From NCBI GenBank assembly GCA_016840825.1, contig JAEORN010000067.1:1-56857 (forward strand): a DNA stretch of 56,857 bases. Reading direction: 5' to 3'. The notes under the pieces were generated by a model, which was not told where the DNA came from, searched no databases, and worked only from the letters and a program-made list of their open reading frames with translations. Shown piece after piece: positions 1-8,662 of the stretch. The translations under genes were made by a program, and so were the position numbers. This DNA comes from Candidatus Thorarchaeota archaeon (GTDB lineage: Archaea; Asgardarchaeota; Thorarchaeia; Thorarchaeales; Thorarchaeaceae). Positions within the stretch are counted from its first letter, which is position 1, and every line of letters starts with the position of its first letter.

Positions 1-21
1 CTATCTTTTTAGAGAGGTGTG

Positions 22-28
22 CATATAT
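22..28 (+). promoter_or_regulatory. Candidate TATA box for the ABC exporter operon
   Basis: An AT-rich CATATAT element lies about 60 nt before the first start codon of the ABC transporter operon. With archaeal spacing of about 26 nt, transcription would begin near position 50. The call rests on composition and position only. Confidence 0.35.
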
Positions 29-86
29 CCAATTAACTCCTGCATTAAGTTTTCAATGGAGTGTCAGATCAAAGAAGGTGGTTAAA

Positions 87-1031
87 TTGGATGACGTTAA
101 GATTCAACATCTAACGAAGAATTTTGGTGAACTCATTGCTGTCAATGATATGACAATAGATATTCCTGAAGGGACCATTTTTGGATTGCTTGGGCCAAAC
201 GGAGCTGGAAAGAGTACAACCACTCGATTGTTGAGTACTCTTCTAAAACCTACGAAAGGAACAGCTATAGTTGCAGGCCATGATATTCTAAAGGAACCTG
301 TTTCTGTTCGAGAGATAACTGGAGTCCTTCCAGAAGAATCGAATCATACATTGTATCCATCAATGACTGCATATGATAACTTGGTATATTTTGCTAAGCT
401 ATATGGAGTTCCTGAAGAGGAGCTTGAAGTAAGAGTTAAGGAACTTCTCGATTTTATGGAACTCTGGGAGCGAAAAGATGACAAAGCAGGAGAATTGAGT
501 ACAGGGAACAGACAACGATTGGCTTTATGTAGAGCGCTCCTCCATAGGCCATCAATTCTTTTGTTGGACGAGCCCACAAGCGCTTTAGACCCAATAGCGT
601 CGAAGAGAGTTCGAGAACTCATCCTGAACCTCTCAGAACAATATAAGCAAACAGTCTTCATCAACTCACATAATCTTCCTGAAGTGCAAAGAATGTGTAA
701 TCGAATCGCAATAATAGATGAGGGAAAGATACTCTTGTATGGAAAGACAGAGGAATTGCGCTCGAAACTCCATGCCCAACAACAATACCGCTTGTTAATT
801 GTCGGCGATGTTTCTACAGCTGAGGCAATCGTGAGATCAAAGAACTACATCAAATCATTCGAAACTCAGATAGATACGATCTTGATTGAGATAGAAAACC
901 CAGTGGAGAATAACGTGAAACTCCTCAAAGCACTTATTGAAGGCGGAGTGAATGTCCTTGAGTATGCTGAAGAAGAAGCAACTCTAGAGGACCTTTATTT
1001 GGAGGTCATCAAGGGAGGTGCTAAGGCATGA
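87..1031 (+). CDS. ABC transporter ATP-binding protein (ABC-2 type exporter)
   Basis: This is the nucleotide-binding subunit of an ABC-2 exporter and would power its membrane partner by ATP hydrolysis at the inner face of the membrane. Walker A is GPNGAGKST near residue 36. The signature is LSTGN instead of LSGGQ, followed by Walker B with the D-loop (LLLDEPTSALDP) and the H-loop (NSHN). About 100 residues after the ATPase core form the usual C-terminal extension of this family. TTG at 87 is preferred because GGTGGT at 77-82 is a suitable ribosome-binding site, whereas the GTG at 78 lies inside it. The stop overlaps the permease start (ATGA), so the two are translationally coupled. The substrate cannot be told from sequence. 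Confidence 0.93.
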   Translation: MDDVKIQHLTKNFGELIAVNDMTIDIPEGTIFGLLGPNGAGKSTTTRLLSTLLKPTKGTAIVAGHDILKEPVSVREITGVLPEESNHTLYPSMTAYDNLVYFAKLYGVPEEELEVRVKELLDFMELWERKDDKAGELSTGNRQRLALCRALLHRPSILLLDEPTSALDPIASKRVRELILNLSEQYKQTVFINSHNLPEVQRMCNRIAIIDEGKILLYGKTEELRSKLHAQQQYRLLIVGDVSTAEAIVRSKNYIKSFETQIDTILIEIENPVENNVKLLKALIEGGVNVLEYAEEEATLEDLYLEVIKGGAKA

Positions 1032-1783
1032 ATAAATCAATGATTGTCGCGATGTGGGATATTAAGAATGCACTCACAGTAAGGCTTGTCAAATATGGAT
1101 TAGTAATGGCTGCAATTTTCGGACCAGCATTGAACATCATAATGGTCGTTGGTATTGCCCTTGTCACTCCACCAGAGGTCCTAATGGAGCTGATGGGATT
1201 TATGTTTCCAATGGTAGCATCAATGTTGGCCATTTTCGCTTTGATACCAACCACGATGATATCAGCAAATGCACTCGTAGGTGAAAGAGAACAGAATACA
1301 TTGGAACCCCTACTTTGTTCACCACTAACAGACAAGCAGCTTCTTTGGGGTAAGACTCTAAGCTCAGCCATTCCAAGTCTAATCGTACTGGTAAGTAGTA
1401 TCTTAATCACGATGATAGGAGTGAACGTCGGATTGCTTATACTAGGCTATCCATTGATGATGATTCCAGATATTCCAGGATTATTCCTTCTATTAACTGC
1501 TGTACCAGTAACCATCTTTGCATTAGTCGCAGTTATGATACTAATCAGTGGACGAGTTACAAGAGTCTATGAAGCCTATCAAACCACCAGTGCAGTCGTA
1601 ATCGTTTTCATCATCCCAATGATGATCCCTATGTTTAGTATCGATGAAACTGGGATGACAGATCAATCATTGGTTTGGTTGACGAATATCGTGACCTTGA
1701 TAATAGCAGTGGCAATTTTCGCCATAGCTTGGACACTCGCAATATCAAGATTCAATAGAGATAAGCTCGTATCTCTTGTATAG
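1028..1783 (+). CDS. ABC-2 type transporter permease
   Basis: This is the membrane subunit partnering the ATPase just upstream. About six hydrophobic segments span its 251 residues. The loop after the second segment carries GEREQNTLEPLLCSPL, the conserved motif of ABC-2 permeases involved in drug, polysaccharide or sodium export. Start ATG at 1028 overlaps the ATPase stop by four bases. A perfect hairpin with a T-tract follows at once, so the operon holds only these two genes. The substrate is unknown. Confidence 0.9.
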   Translation: MNKSMIVAMWDIKNALTVRLVKYGLVMAAIFGPALNIIMVVGIALVTPPEVLMELMGFMFPMVASMLAIFALIPTTMISANALVGEREQNTLEPLLCSPLTDKQLLWGKTLSSAIPSLIVLVSSILITMIGVNVGLLILGYPLMMIPDIPGLFLLLTAVPVTIFALVAVMILISGRVTRVYEAYQTTSAVVIVFIIPMMIPMFSIDETGMTDQSLVWLTNIVTLIIAVAIFAIAWTLAISRFNRDKLVSLV

Positions 1784-1787
1784 TTCA

Positions 1788-1823
1788 AGAAGGGACTATT
1801 CGTCCCTTCTATTCTGCTTTTTT
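1788..1823 (+). terminator. Hairpin and T-tract after the ABC exporter operon
   Basis: A perfect 9-bp inverted repeat (AGAAGGGAC at 1788-1796 and GTCCCTTCT at 1802-1810, with a 5-nt loop) is followed by six T residues at 1818-1823. It lies directly after the permease stop and just before the 3' end of the convergent gene. Its form is that of a bacterial intrinsic terminator. Confidence 0.75.
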
Positions 1824-2349
1824 AATCTGAAATCCTCTTTAATCCAATAGGGTATCTTTTTGCCAAATCTCGGTATATGGTTTTGAATCTGGTTAATTCT
1901 TCCTTGTGATGATCTTGAACATCTCCAATCACTTTCGCGGGTACACCCACTGCTATCTTTTCAGGAGGTACTTCAAACTTTGATCTTACAACAGCTCCTT
2001 CTCCAACAATAGACCATGATTTGACAACCGCATAATCAGAAACTATCGCACCCATCCCGATAACAGCTTCATCTTCAATCGTAGCATTATGTACAATGCA
2101 TCCATGACCCAAGGTTACATTATTCCCAATAGTAGTGATTTCTCCGGGTCTCGCATGAATTATCACATTGTCTTGAATACTTGTCCCATTCCCAACAATT
2201 ATCTCGCCATAATCTCCTTTCACCACAGCACCAGGGGCGACATAGCATTCTTCACCAATTCTGACTTTTCCAATTACAGCGGCAGTGTGACTGATATAGG
2301 TATTCTCGCCAATATTTGGAATACGACCTTCGAATTCATAAACAGCCAT
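1822..2349 (-). CDS. Gamma-class carbonic anhydrase family protein (left-handed beta helix)
   Basis: This protein of about 175 residues belongs to the hexapeptide-repeat gamma-carbonic-anhydrase family (CaiE/YrdA type). It opens with the family's typical YEFEGRIPNIGENTYI and continues in hexapeptide turns (VIGKVRIGEECYV, GAVVKGDYGEI). The three metal-ligand histidines are present: one in VIIHARPG and two in LGHGCIVHNATI. An ATG at 2349 is chosen because GTGAT lies 4-5 nt upstream and homologues begin here; the frame stays open to 2445. Many family members have no demonstrated carbonic anhydrase activity, so the reaction is uncertain. The gene converges on the ABC operon. Confidence 0.88.
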   Translation of the reverse strand: MAVYEFEGRIPNIGENTYISHTAAVIGKVRIGEECYVAPGAVVKGDYGEIIVGNGTSIQDNVIIHARPGEITTIGNNVTLGHGCIVHNATIEDEAVIGMGAIVSDYAVVKSWSIVGEGAVVRSKFEVPPEKIAVGVPAKVIGDVQDHHKEELTRFKTIYRDLAKRYPIGLKRISD

Positions 2350-2492
2350 AGATATCACATAATTTGATGCTCCTAGAATCAATATTAGCATGCCCATTTG
2401 TGATAATTCCGCCTTAATCTGACATTCCCGAAATATTAAAGGCAAGTAATTGCATTAGCACATTAGGGCCATATAGACAAGAGGTGTTCCGA

Positions 2493-2894
2493 GTGGGACC
2501 GAATGACGCAAATCGATCTGATGATACTCCTGTTTTCCCAATACTGCGTGGGGAATCCGTAGGAGAAGCTGGTGAATTCACCGGCAAAGCAGTTATTGTC
2601 TGTGGGAAGGAGGATCTAAATCATAAGTGGATGTTGGAGGATATAGCTATCCTTCATCATGATCTTGAAAAATATTTCATGGATAATCCAGACGATTTGA
2701 ATCTCATGATGAGTCAGGTTTCTGCAATTATAGCTGAATTCGGGGACTCTGTGAGTGAATTAGCTGCGGCGGCTTATCATCATATGACCATAGCAATAGT
2801 GAAAGTGACTGATGCAACTAGTGTTCTGGAAAACGATATGCACATTCGAGTGTTTGCACATGAGAATCAAGGGGATATCTTCTTCATAGACTGA
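2493..2894 (+). CDS. Stand-alone PEP-utilising swivelling domain without its catalytic His
   Basis: The 133 residues match the mobile phosphohistidine domain of PEP synthase, PPDK and enzyme I. The sequence shows the GEAGEFTGKAVIV opening, the KEDL...LEDIAIL segment, a SAIIAEFGDSVSELAAAAYHH block and the final IRVFAHENQGDIFFID. In active enzymes the central block is GGxTSHAAIxARE with a phosphorylated His. Here that residue is Glu (about residue 89). The domain is therefore unlikely to carry phosphate and may be a binding or scaffold module. GTG at 2493 is preferred because GAGGTG at 2481-2486 sits 6 nt upstream. No nucleotide-binding partner is nearby. Confidence 0.7.
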   Translation: MGPNDANRSDDTPVFPILRGESVGEAGEFTGKAVIVCGKEDLNHKWMLEDIAILHHDLEKYFMDNPDDLNLMMSQVSAIIAEFGDSVSELAAAAYHHMTIAIVKVTDATSVLENDMHIRVFAHENQGDIFFID

Positions 2895-2979
2895 TACACG
2901 TCCAATCCATAACTTTCACAAGATTAATTATCTTGATTTGGCTGGCCTATTCCAGCTTCAATTCAGAAGAGGGGAAATA

Positions 2980-3963
2980 GTGACAGCACCAAAGCAAATC
3001 GTAATTGATTGGTCCGGAGTGCAACAGTATGATCAAAGAGTCCTATTAATCAGCATACCCCTGTTCTCTGCATATGGTCTAGTCTTAGCTATACTTTGCA
3101 CTTTTGGTGCAAATATCATTACTGGGGTAATCTTTGTCGGTATACAGATTGGGATTGGACTACCAGCTTCTAGATATGCATATACATTAGGAAAATCTTC
3201 CAAGTCCAAACTAACATTGAAAGATCCTTCTCAGCTTGGTACTGAGTGGAAATTGATTAGGAAAGAAACCCATAACTCAGACATTAAACGAATTTTTGAG
3301 AATTTCCATAAATCAATCAAAGAGGCTGATAAGAAATCAGTAGATGACTTGAATGACTTAGCTTGGTTCTTCGTAACTGTTTGGGCGGTAGTCAGTGGTT
3401 TGGTATTCCTATCATTCGAGTTTCTATTCCCAATATGCGTTACATCATCAGGCACTTTGGCAGTTATTTGCTTCCTGACATATTACAATGGACATCAAGG
3501 TATTGTGAATGGTTACTTTGAGGATGATATTGCACATCTTGAATATTATGTACAGTCTAGACTATCTAAGATAGGAAAACTGGATAGCAACACCGTACAA
3601 ATGGTCATTTGGAAAGTAAAGAGTAAGAAGATGGTTCTACATGATTTTGTAGTTTCAATATATGATCAGAACAACATCTCCCTGCAATATTATTTGGGAA
3701 TACCGTCCCAAGAAAAAGAGAGATTTCTGATATCTGCAGATAAAGCAGTAATTGAAAATATCATATTCAGGATTGATGATGAAAAGTTCAAAGAGTGGGA
3801 TGTTTCCCAGAATGCTGAAACTGAAATTTGTATATCTAGCAGGAGCAGCAATCTTAGTTTGGTAAAGAAAGGAAGTTTTATCCAATCTCCTGATGAACCA
3901 ATATATGTAGTCAAGTCCGCGTCTGCACTTCTTCAAATCATTAATGCATGTCAAAAACGATAA
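2980..3963 (+). CDS. Membrane protein of unknown function with two helical hairpins
   Basis: I do not recognise this family. The product of about 327 residues has a pair of hydrophobic helices near residues 20-65 and a second pair near 125-170, separated by a charged stretch of about 65 residues. A soluble C-terminal region of about 150 residues is rich in beta-type sequence and probably cytoplasmic. Start GTG at 2980 is chosen because AGAGGGG lies 6 nt upstream; the frame stays open to a TTG at 2938. The layout resembles membrane-tethered sensor or scaffold proteins, but no motif supports a specific role. Confidence 0.65.
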   Translation: MTAPKQIVIDWSGVQQYDQRVLLISIPLFSAYGLVLAILCTFGANIITGVIFVGIQIGIGLPASRYAYTLGKSSKSKLTLKDPSQLGTEWKLIRKETHNSDIKRIFENFHKSIKEADKKSVDDLNDLAWFFVTVWAVVSGLVFLSFEFLFPICVTSSGTLAVICFLTYYNGHQGIVNGYFEDDIAHLEYYVQSRLSKIGKLDSNTVQMVIWKVKSKKMVLHDFVVSIYDQNNISLQYYLGIPSQEKERFLISADKAVIENIIFRIDDEKFKEWDVSQNAETEICISSRSSNLSLVKKGSFIQSPDEPIYVVKSASALLQIINACQKR

Positions 3964-4055
3964 TCCAAGAACGATAGCCATAAGAGGTTCTAGAAGTAGG
4001 AAGTCATACGGTAGACATCACGCATCCCATAAGATTGTTCGAAAGTGATCGTAGA

Positions 4056-5369
4056 ATGAAAGTCAAACTCAAAATTGAATCAAAATGGCTTGAAATAGAA
4101 AGAAAAAGCATGATTAAAATGAGAAAGGACTATGAACAATGGGAATCAGAAACATTGAGAAAAGCGAAAGAAGCTGAGGACCTCAGATCATTGCGAGACG
4201 TATTCTACGAACTTGGAGATAGATGGGAATGGAATCAAACCACGGGAACATGGCTAGCTGATGGTCACCCACTTGATACAATCGGGTTCATTTTGAAAAT
4301 GCCAGGATTCTCTCCTAAGAAAGTGAGATATGTCCTCTATGGTATAATGGCATATAGTAAGGGATTCACAAATCAATTCGATCATCTAGGAGACAAAGAG
4401 AGAATTATCATTGAACGGGACTCCGAAACTAGAAGAATGCTATCCTGGTCAACGACAGGACATGGCGCTATGGACTTGTTGCCTACAGAACTAACAATGT
4501 TTGACTCTGTTGAAGAGGTTCTAAAACACTGCTACCTCATTGCTCAACCAGGAGATCACGCCATGCGGCTCGAGATTCCAAGGGAACATCGGCATCCACT
4601 AGATATGAATCAACGTCTGTGGGAATTGGCGACAGGAGGATTATCCTACAACACGGACGAGATTGTTGTATTGACTACAGAGGACATAGAGGAAACTCTG
4701 GAATTTAAATTCAATAGATATGCCAATGCAGTCATTGAACTGGAAAAGAAATGGAACGAGCTGCAGATGGGATCGATATCGAAGGCGAAAGAAGCTGTTC
4801 TAGATAAAATCCCAGACCATTTAGAACGGAAAACAAAGCAAATCCTACGCCATGTTGAAGGATTGTTACATATCCTTTGGTTTGTCCCACCTGTCTATGG
4901 CTTGGAACCCACAAAGAGAATCTACTCTGAGTTCTGCTCCGAACCTACACCAACCCAAGCAGAGCAAGCACTTCTGCCATACTTGGGAGAGCTTGTTTAT
5001 GCATTGACGGATATCATAGAGAAAGCCAAGTACATCAAGTGGAAAAGTGTGATGGACAAAGAAGCCTATGGCGAGAGTGATGTATTCCAAGGTCTAGAGG
5101 TTTCTAGTGTTGTCAAGGAAGCTTTTGCAGTAGCGCTTCAAGATTTGCTACAAGAGCATACATTAGCATACATTGGATATCCAGAACGCGGTACTATGAA
5201 GAGCAAGACATTACGAATCCTATTGGGTTTTGGTATGCTTCCACTCAGGCTACTCTCATCGTTCTTCAATTCAATCAAAGCTAGAGTCCCATTCCTCAGA
5301 AAGGTCGACATACCAAATCCAGAAAGTCAAATCTCAGATGACCTTATGGAAGATGCATCTCGTGATTGA
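4056..5369 (+). CDS. Hypothetical protein, charged helical N terminus
   Basis: I do not recognise this protein of 437 residues. It begins with about 60 highly charged residues likely to form a coiled coil. A globular middle part follows, rich in Trp, His and acidic residues, and then a helical region. Near the C terminus a hydrophobic, basic stretch (ILLGFGMLPLRLLSSFF) could bind a membrane. ATG at 4056 is preferred to the TTG at 4035 because AAGTGAT lies 6 nt upstream. The last 43 bp overlap the 3' end of the convergent HAD gene. Codon use matches the neighbours, so it looks native. Confidence 0.65.
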   Translation: MKVKLKIESKWLEIERKSMIKMRKDYEQWESETLRKAKEAEDLRSLRDVFYELGDRWEWNQTTGTWLADGHPLDTIGFILKMPGFSPKKVRYVLYGIMAYSKGFTNQFDHLGDKERIIIERDSETRRMLSWSTTGHGAMDLLPTELTMFDSVEEVLKHCYLIAQPGDHAMRLEIPREHRHPLDMNQRLWELATGGLSYNTDEIVVLTTEDIEETLEFKFNRYANAVIELEKKWNELQMGSISKAKEAVLDKIPDHLERKTKQILRHVEGLLHILWFVPPVYGLEPTKRIYSEFCSEPTPTQAEQALLPYLGELVYALTDIIEKAKYIKWKSVMDKEAYGESDVFQGLEVSSVVKEAFAVALQDLLQEHTLAYIGYPERGTMKSKTLRILLGFGMLPLRLLSSFFNSIKARVPFLRKVDIPNPESQISDDLMEDASRD

Positions 5370-6091
5370 ATCCATCCAATAAGATCAGTAGGATTCTCAA
5401 GCACAATGCAGCCATCTGGTGCAATATTAGCTTCATCAGGATTCGCCCATGTCAATAGTACAGGAGTCATCTCACATCTAATGGCAGCTTCAACATCTGC
5501 TTTCACATAGTTGCCGACAAAAAGGCAGGTACGAGGATTCACACGAAGATCCTTTGCCGCCTCTAATAGTGTGTATGGACTTGGTTTTGCATATCCTGGT
5601 ACTCCAGACCATTGAATAGTCTTGAACAACTCACTCAGATTATTACGTACAATCAATCCTCTTGGATCATCATGTCTTCTAGTACAAATCCCTAGAGGAT
5701 ATCCCATCGAGTTCAACGAATTTAGGCACTTTATAGCATCATCAGTGAAGTATTCCCAATCGCTATCGCGTGTCGCGATTTTGAAGTCGGTCTCGAACCT
5801 CAGGATAGTATCGTCGGATATCGTTTCAAATCCAAGTTCTTCAAGGAACATCCTATCAAATGGTAGCCAATCCCCTACTAGCCCACCCCATGTGGGTTCA
5901 ACATTGTTTTCGATTAGAATTCTATTCATCACGGTATCAGATTTCTCAAGAGCTCTCTTCATATCTTCTTCAGAGTGTGAACTGATGTCATATCCATTCT
6001 CTTCGATAATCATTCGTACCAGTTCGAAGATGGAGGTCTTAGTTGCAGTTAACGTGTCAGCAAGGTCAAATAGTATGGCACGAATTACCAA
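5327..6091 (-). CDS. HAD-superfamily hydrolase with atypical motifs
   Basis: This is a haloacid-dehalogenase-fold hydrolase of 254 residues. Motif I is FDLADTL (nucleophile D9) with Ala in place of the usual second Asp. Motif II is ICTR, and the motif III Lys lies in GYAKPSPYTL. Motif IV reads VGNYVKADVEAA, with Asn where GDxxxxD is usual. An alpha-helical cap lies between motifs I and II. The missing second Asp argues against an ordinary phosphatase mechanism, though GDTL-type variants of this family exist. The start is TTG at 6091 with GGAG about 10 nt upstream. The 3' end overlaps the convergent gene by 43 bp. Confidence 0.82.
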   Translation of the reverse strand: MVIRAILFDLADTLTATKTSIFELVRMIIEENGYDISSHSEEDMKRALEKSDTVMNRILIENNVEPTWGGLVGDWLPFDRMFLEELGFETISDDTILRFETDFKIATRDSDWEYFTDDAIKCLNSLNSMGYPLGICTRRHDDPRGLIVRNNLSELFKTIQWSGVPGYAKPSPYTLLEAAKDLRVNPRTCLFVGNYVKADVEAAIRCEMTPVLLTWANPDEANIAPDGCIVLENPTDLIGWIQSRDASSIRSSEI

Positions 6092-6180
6092 AGAAGATTA
6101 CTCCAGAATTTAGAATTATTCAGATACGATACCTTCAAGAATGTTTACCATGCGGTGATAATACAAGGTAGTGCTTATCC

Positions 6181-7374
6181 ATGAAGAAAGTTGCTATCAT
6201 AGGCAATGGAGTTTCAGCTGTAACAGCTGTCAGGGACCTCAGAAATGCGGATTCAGAACTCATAATTGATGTTTTTGCTGAAGAAGAATACGCATACTAC
6301 CCTAAACCTCGACTCATAGATTTCATTCGAGGAGATATTGAAAAGAAAGAGGTAATCCAATACGATTCCTCATGGTATGAAAAGCAGAATGTTAACCTTC
6401 GATTGTCAGAACCAGCAGTCGATATAGAACCGAAATCAGGGAGTGTTCTAACAAAGAACGGTACATATTTTGGATATGATTCTATTTTCCTTGCTGTTGG
6501 AAGCAATCCATTTGTTCCACCCTTTCATGGAAAAGAGAAAGGAAATGTCTATACTCTTAGATCTATTTCAGATGCGTTTGATATAAAGGAAGCAACAAAG
6601 GGATCAGGTAGAGAGATAATCATCGGTGGAGGAATTCTTGGTATCGAGCTCGCAGCTGCAATCAGACACTCAGGCGGAGAACCGATCGTCATCTCAAATA
6701 TCGGCACCCTATTACCAGCACAACTAGACCATGGAGCAAGTCAGATCTTGATGGAAAGACTGCAGAAAATGGGTATCTCAGTTTTGCTTGGTTTCAGTAC
6801 CACACAAATAATTGGACATGAAGTGACAACAGGAGTGATGTCCTCAGATGGAGACAAAGTAAAGGGTGACCTTGTGGTTATCGCTACAGGTATTCGTCCA
6901 AATACCTCCATTGCAACAAATGCAGGAATAGAAATCGGGAAGGGTAGGGGAATTTTAGTGAATGAGTACATGCAAACTTCGGAACCAAACGTATTTGCAG
7001 CAGGTGACTGTACTGAATGGAAGGGAATCTGTTGGGGGATAATACCTGTCGCTATCGATACCGCCAAGGTTGCGGCTAGCAACATGATAGAACTTGGAAG
7101 TGCAAAATATGAAGGGACAACACCTAGTAATACGTTGCAGGTAGCTGGGATCGATTTGACATCAATCGGTCAGTTCAACCCGCAATCAACAGAGTACGAA
7201 TCAATTGTAATGTCCGATTCCGAAGAAGGTACATACTACAAAGCAGTAATGAAGGACCACGTGGTCGTTGGTGGTATTGCTCTTGGAAATCGAAAAGTTG
7301 CGATGAAGCTAAGAAAGCTGATTCGCGAGGGGACTGATGTATCAGATCAGAGAAAAGAAATCTTTGAAGTCTAA
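6181..7374 (+). CDS. FAD-dependent pyridine-nucleotide oxidoreductase (rubredoxin-reductase / NirB-like)
   Basis: This flavoprotein of 397 residues has two Rossmann folds: an N-terminal FAD-binding GNGVSAV and a second GGGILGIELA near residue 148 for NAD(P)H. The third FAD motif is VFAAGDCTE near residue 275. Fold and length match NAD(P)H:rubredoxin oxidoreductases and the N-terminal part of nitrite reductase. No redox-active CxxC is seen, so it is not a thioredoxin-reductase type. Rubrerythrin lies 2.5 kb downstream, so electron delivery to rubredoxin or rubrerythrin in oxidative-stress defence is a reasonable inference. Its stop overlaps the stop of the convergent rad50-like gene by 4 bases. 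Confidence 0.85.
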   Translation: MKKVAIIGNGVSAVTAVRDLRNADSELIIDVFAEEEYAYYPKPRLIDFIRGDIEKKEVIQYDSSWYEKQNVNLRLSEPAVDIEPKSGSVLTKNGTYFGYDSIFLAVGSNPFVPPFHGKEKGNVYTLRSISDAFDIKEATKGSGREIIIGGGILGIELAAAIRHSGGEPIVISNIGTLLPAQLDHGASQILMERLQKMGISVLLGFSTTQIIGHEVTTGVMSSDGDKVKGDLVVIATGIRPNTSIATNAGIEIGKGRGILVNEYMQTSEPNVFAAGDCTEWKGICWGIIPVAIDTAKVAASNMIELGSAKYEGTTPSNTLQVAGIDLTSIGQFNPQSTEYESIVMSDSEEGTYYKAVMKDHVVVGGIALGNRKVAMKLRKLIREGTDVSDQRKEIFEV

Positions 7375-8660
7375 TCGATTGCTTCGACGATTGGCTGACG
7401 CCCCTTTCCTTGAGGTGTTAAAGAGATTATTCGATCAGCAGATTCTCTCAATTCTTCCATATGCGTCACAACTAGTACCTGATCAACTGAATCTAAACCG
7501 CCTATGGCAATTGGTAGCCACATTCTTCGTTGTGTGTCAAGACCAGCACCAGGCTCGTCTAGTATTATCAATCCGGGAGGGGGTCCAGTGCTCGAGTGCT
7601 TTTGTAAGGCAGTATTGACCGCAACGCGTAATGCAAAATTGACACAAACATCTTCCCCGCCAGAGGCTGCACTCAAACTGATTCTATTACCTCTTAGGTC
7701 ATATAATGCGACCTCATAGTCATCATCAATAATTAAATCACTGTATCTATCCCCAAATATACTTCGAAAAATCTCCCTAGCCTCAGTTCTAATATGAGGT
7801 TTTAACTGGCTTTCTGCTATACCTGGGATGACTTCCAAGAGTTGCTTTAGATATTGTGCAGTTTCTGATTCTTCCTTAATCTCTTCAAACTCCTCATTCA
7901 TTTCAGGTGAATTGAGATGTTCTATGACTTCAGATAGAGAATCATTCACCTTTTCAATGATCGAACGCACTTGTGAAATATCTTCATTGATTCCCAGAGT
8001 GTCCTCGAGTTTTTGAAGTGACTCGAGAGAAGATGCAAGCTCGTCACTTGTAGGTAGATGCTCCTGTATTGTTTGCAGTTTGCTAATCGTTTCTGTTACT
8101 GAGGAAATTTGTTTCTTCAAATCGCGAATTCTCTTCTGAACTCGCTCACCAGTCTTGTCATAGATACCAAGACCCATCATACTGTAGAGATCACTCTTTC
8201 TTCCTTTTGGAGGAAGTCTTGATAATCTATCAATCTCTCCTTGTCTAACATAAGTCAAAGTTGAGAATGCATGACGGTCCATACCCACTAAACGCACAAT
8301 TTCATCATCGACACCTGTTGGACCTGTGACAATTGGATCACGATTTTTATCATCATAGAGATCCGCATTCGTCTTTCCAGGATGAATGGATCTAACAACC
8401 TTGTAGATTCGTCGATTGATAGGGGCTCGAAACTCTAATTCAACAATAGCGCGTTTTCTACTGTGTCTGATGAAGTCTTCAAATTGAGGTACTTTCTTTT
8501 CCTTTCGTGTTACATACCGAAAAAGAGCGAACTCAATTGCTTCAAGGATAGTAGTCTTTCCAGAACCATTTGGACCGACGATAGCTGTTATACCTGGATG
8601 AAATTGAAGATTCAAATCACTAAATACTTTGAAGTCGATTAGCTTCAGTGATGATAGCAC
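7371..8660 (-). CDS. rad50: Short Rad50-like SMC ATPase lacking the zinc hook
   Basis: This is the ATPase partner of Mre11 in double-strand-break processing. Walker A is GPNGSGKTT (residues 29-37), the Q-loop is YVRQGEID (Q140), the signature is SAASGGED (about 330), Walker B is LIILDEP (364-370) and the H-switch is VVTH (H400). The product is only 429 residues, against roughly 880 or more for typical archaeal Rad50. The coiled-coil part is about 100 residues in total (170-275), and no CxxC zinc hook is present. Start GTG at 8660 has GGGAGGT about 8 nt upstream and follows the mre11 stop by 2 nt. Both ATPase halves are intact, so this is not a truncated gene. Confidence 0.9.
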   Translation of the reverse strand: MLSSLKLIDFKVFSDLNLQFHPGITAIVGPNGSGKTTILEAIEFALFRYVTRKEKKVPQFEDFIRHSRKRAIVELEFRAPINRRIYKVVRSIHPGKTNADLYDDKNRDPIVTGPTGVDDEIVRLVGMDRHAFSTLTYVRQGEIDRLSRLPPKGRKSDLYSMMGLGIYDKTGERVQKRIRDLKKQISSVTETISKLQTIQEHLPTSDELASSLESLQKLEDTLGINEDISQVRSIIEKVNDSLSEVIEHLNSPEMNEEFEEIKEESETAQYLKQLLEVIPGIAESQLKPHIRTEAREIFRSIFGDRYSDLIIDDDYEVALYDLRGNRISLSAASGGEDVCVNFALRVAVNTALQKHSSTGPPPGLIILDEPGAGLDTQRRMWLPIAIGGLDSVDQVLVVTHMEELRESADRIISLTPQGKGRQPIVEAID

Positions 8661-8662
8661 TT

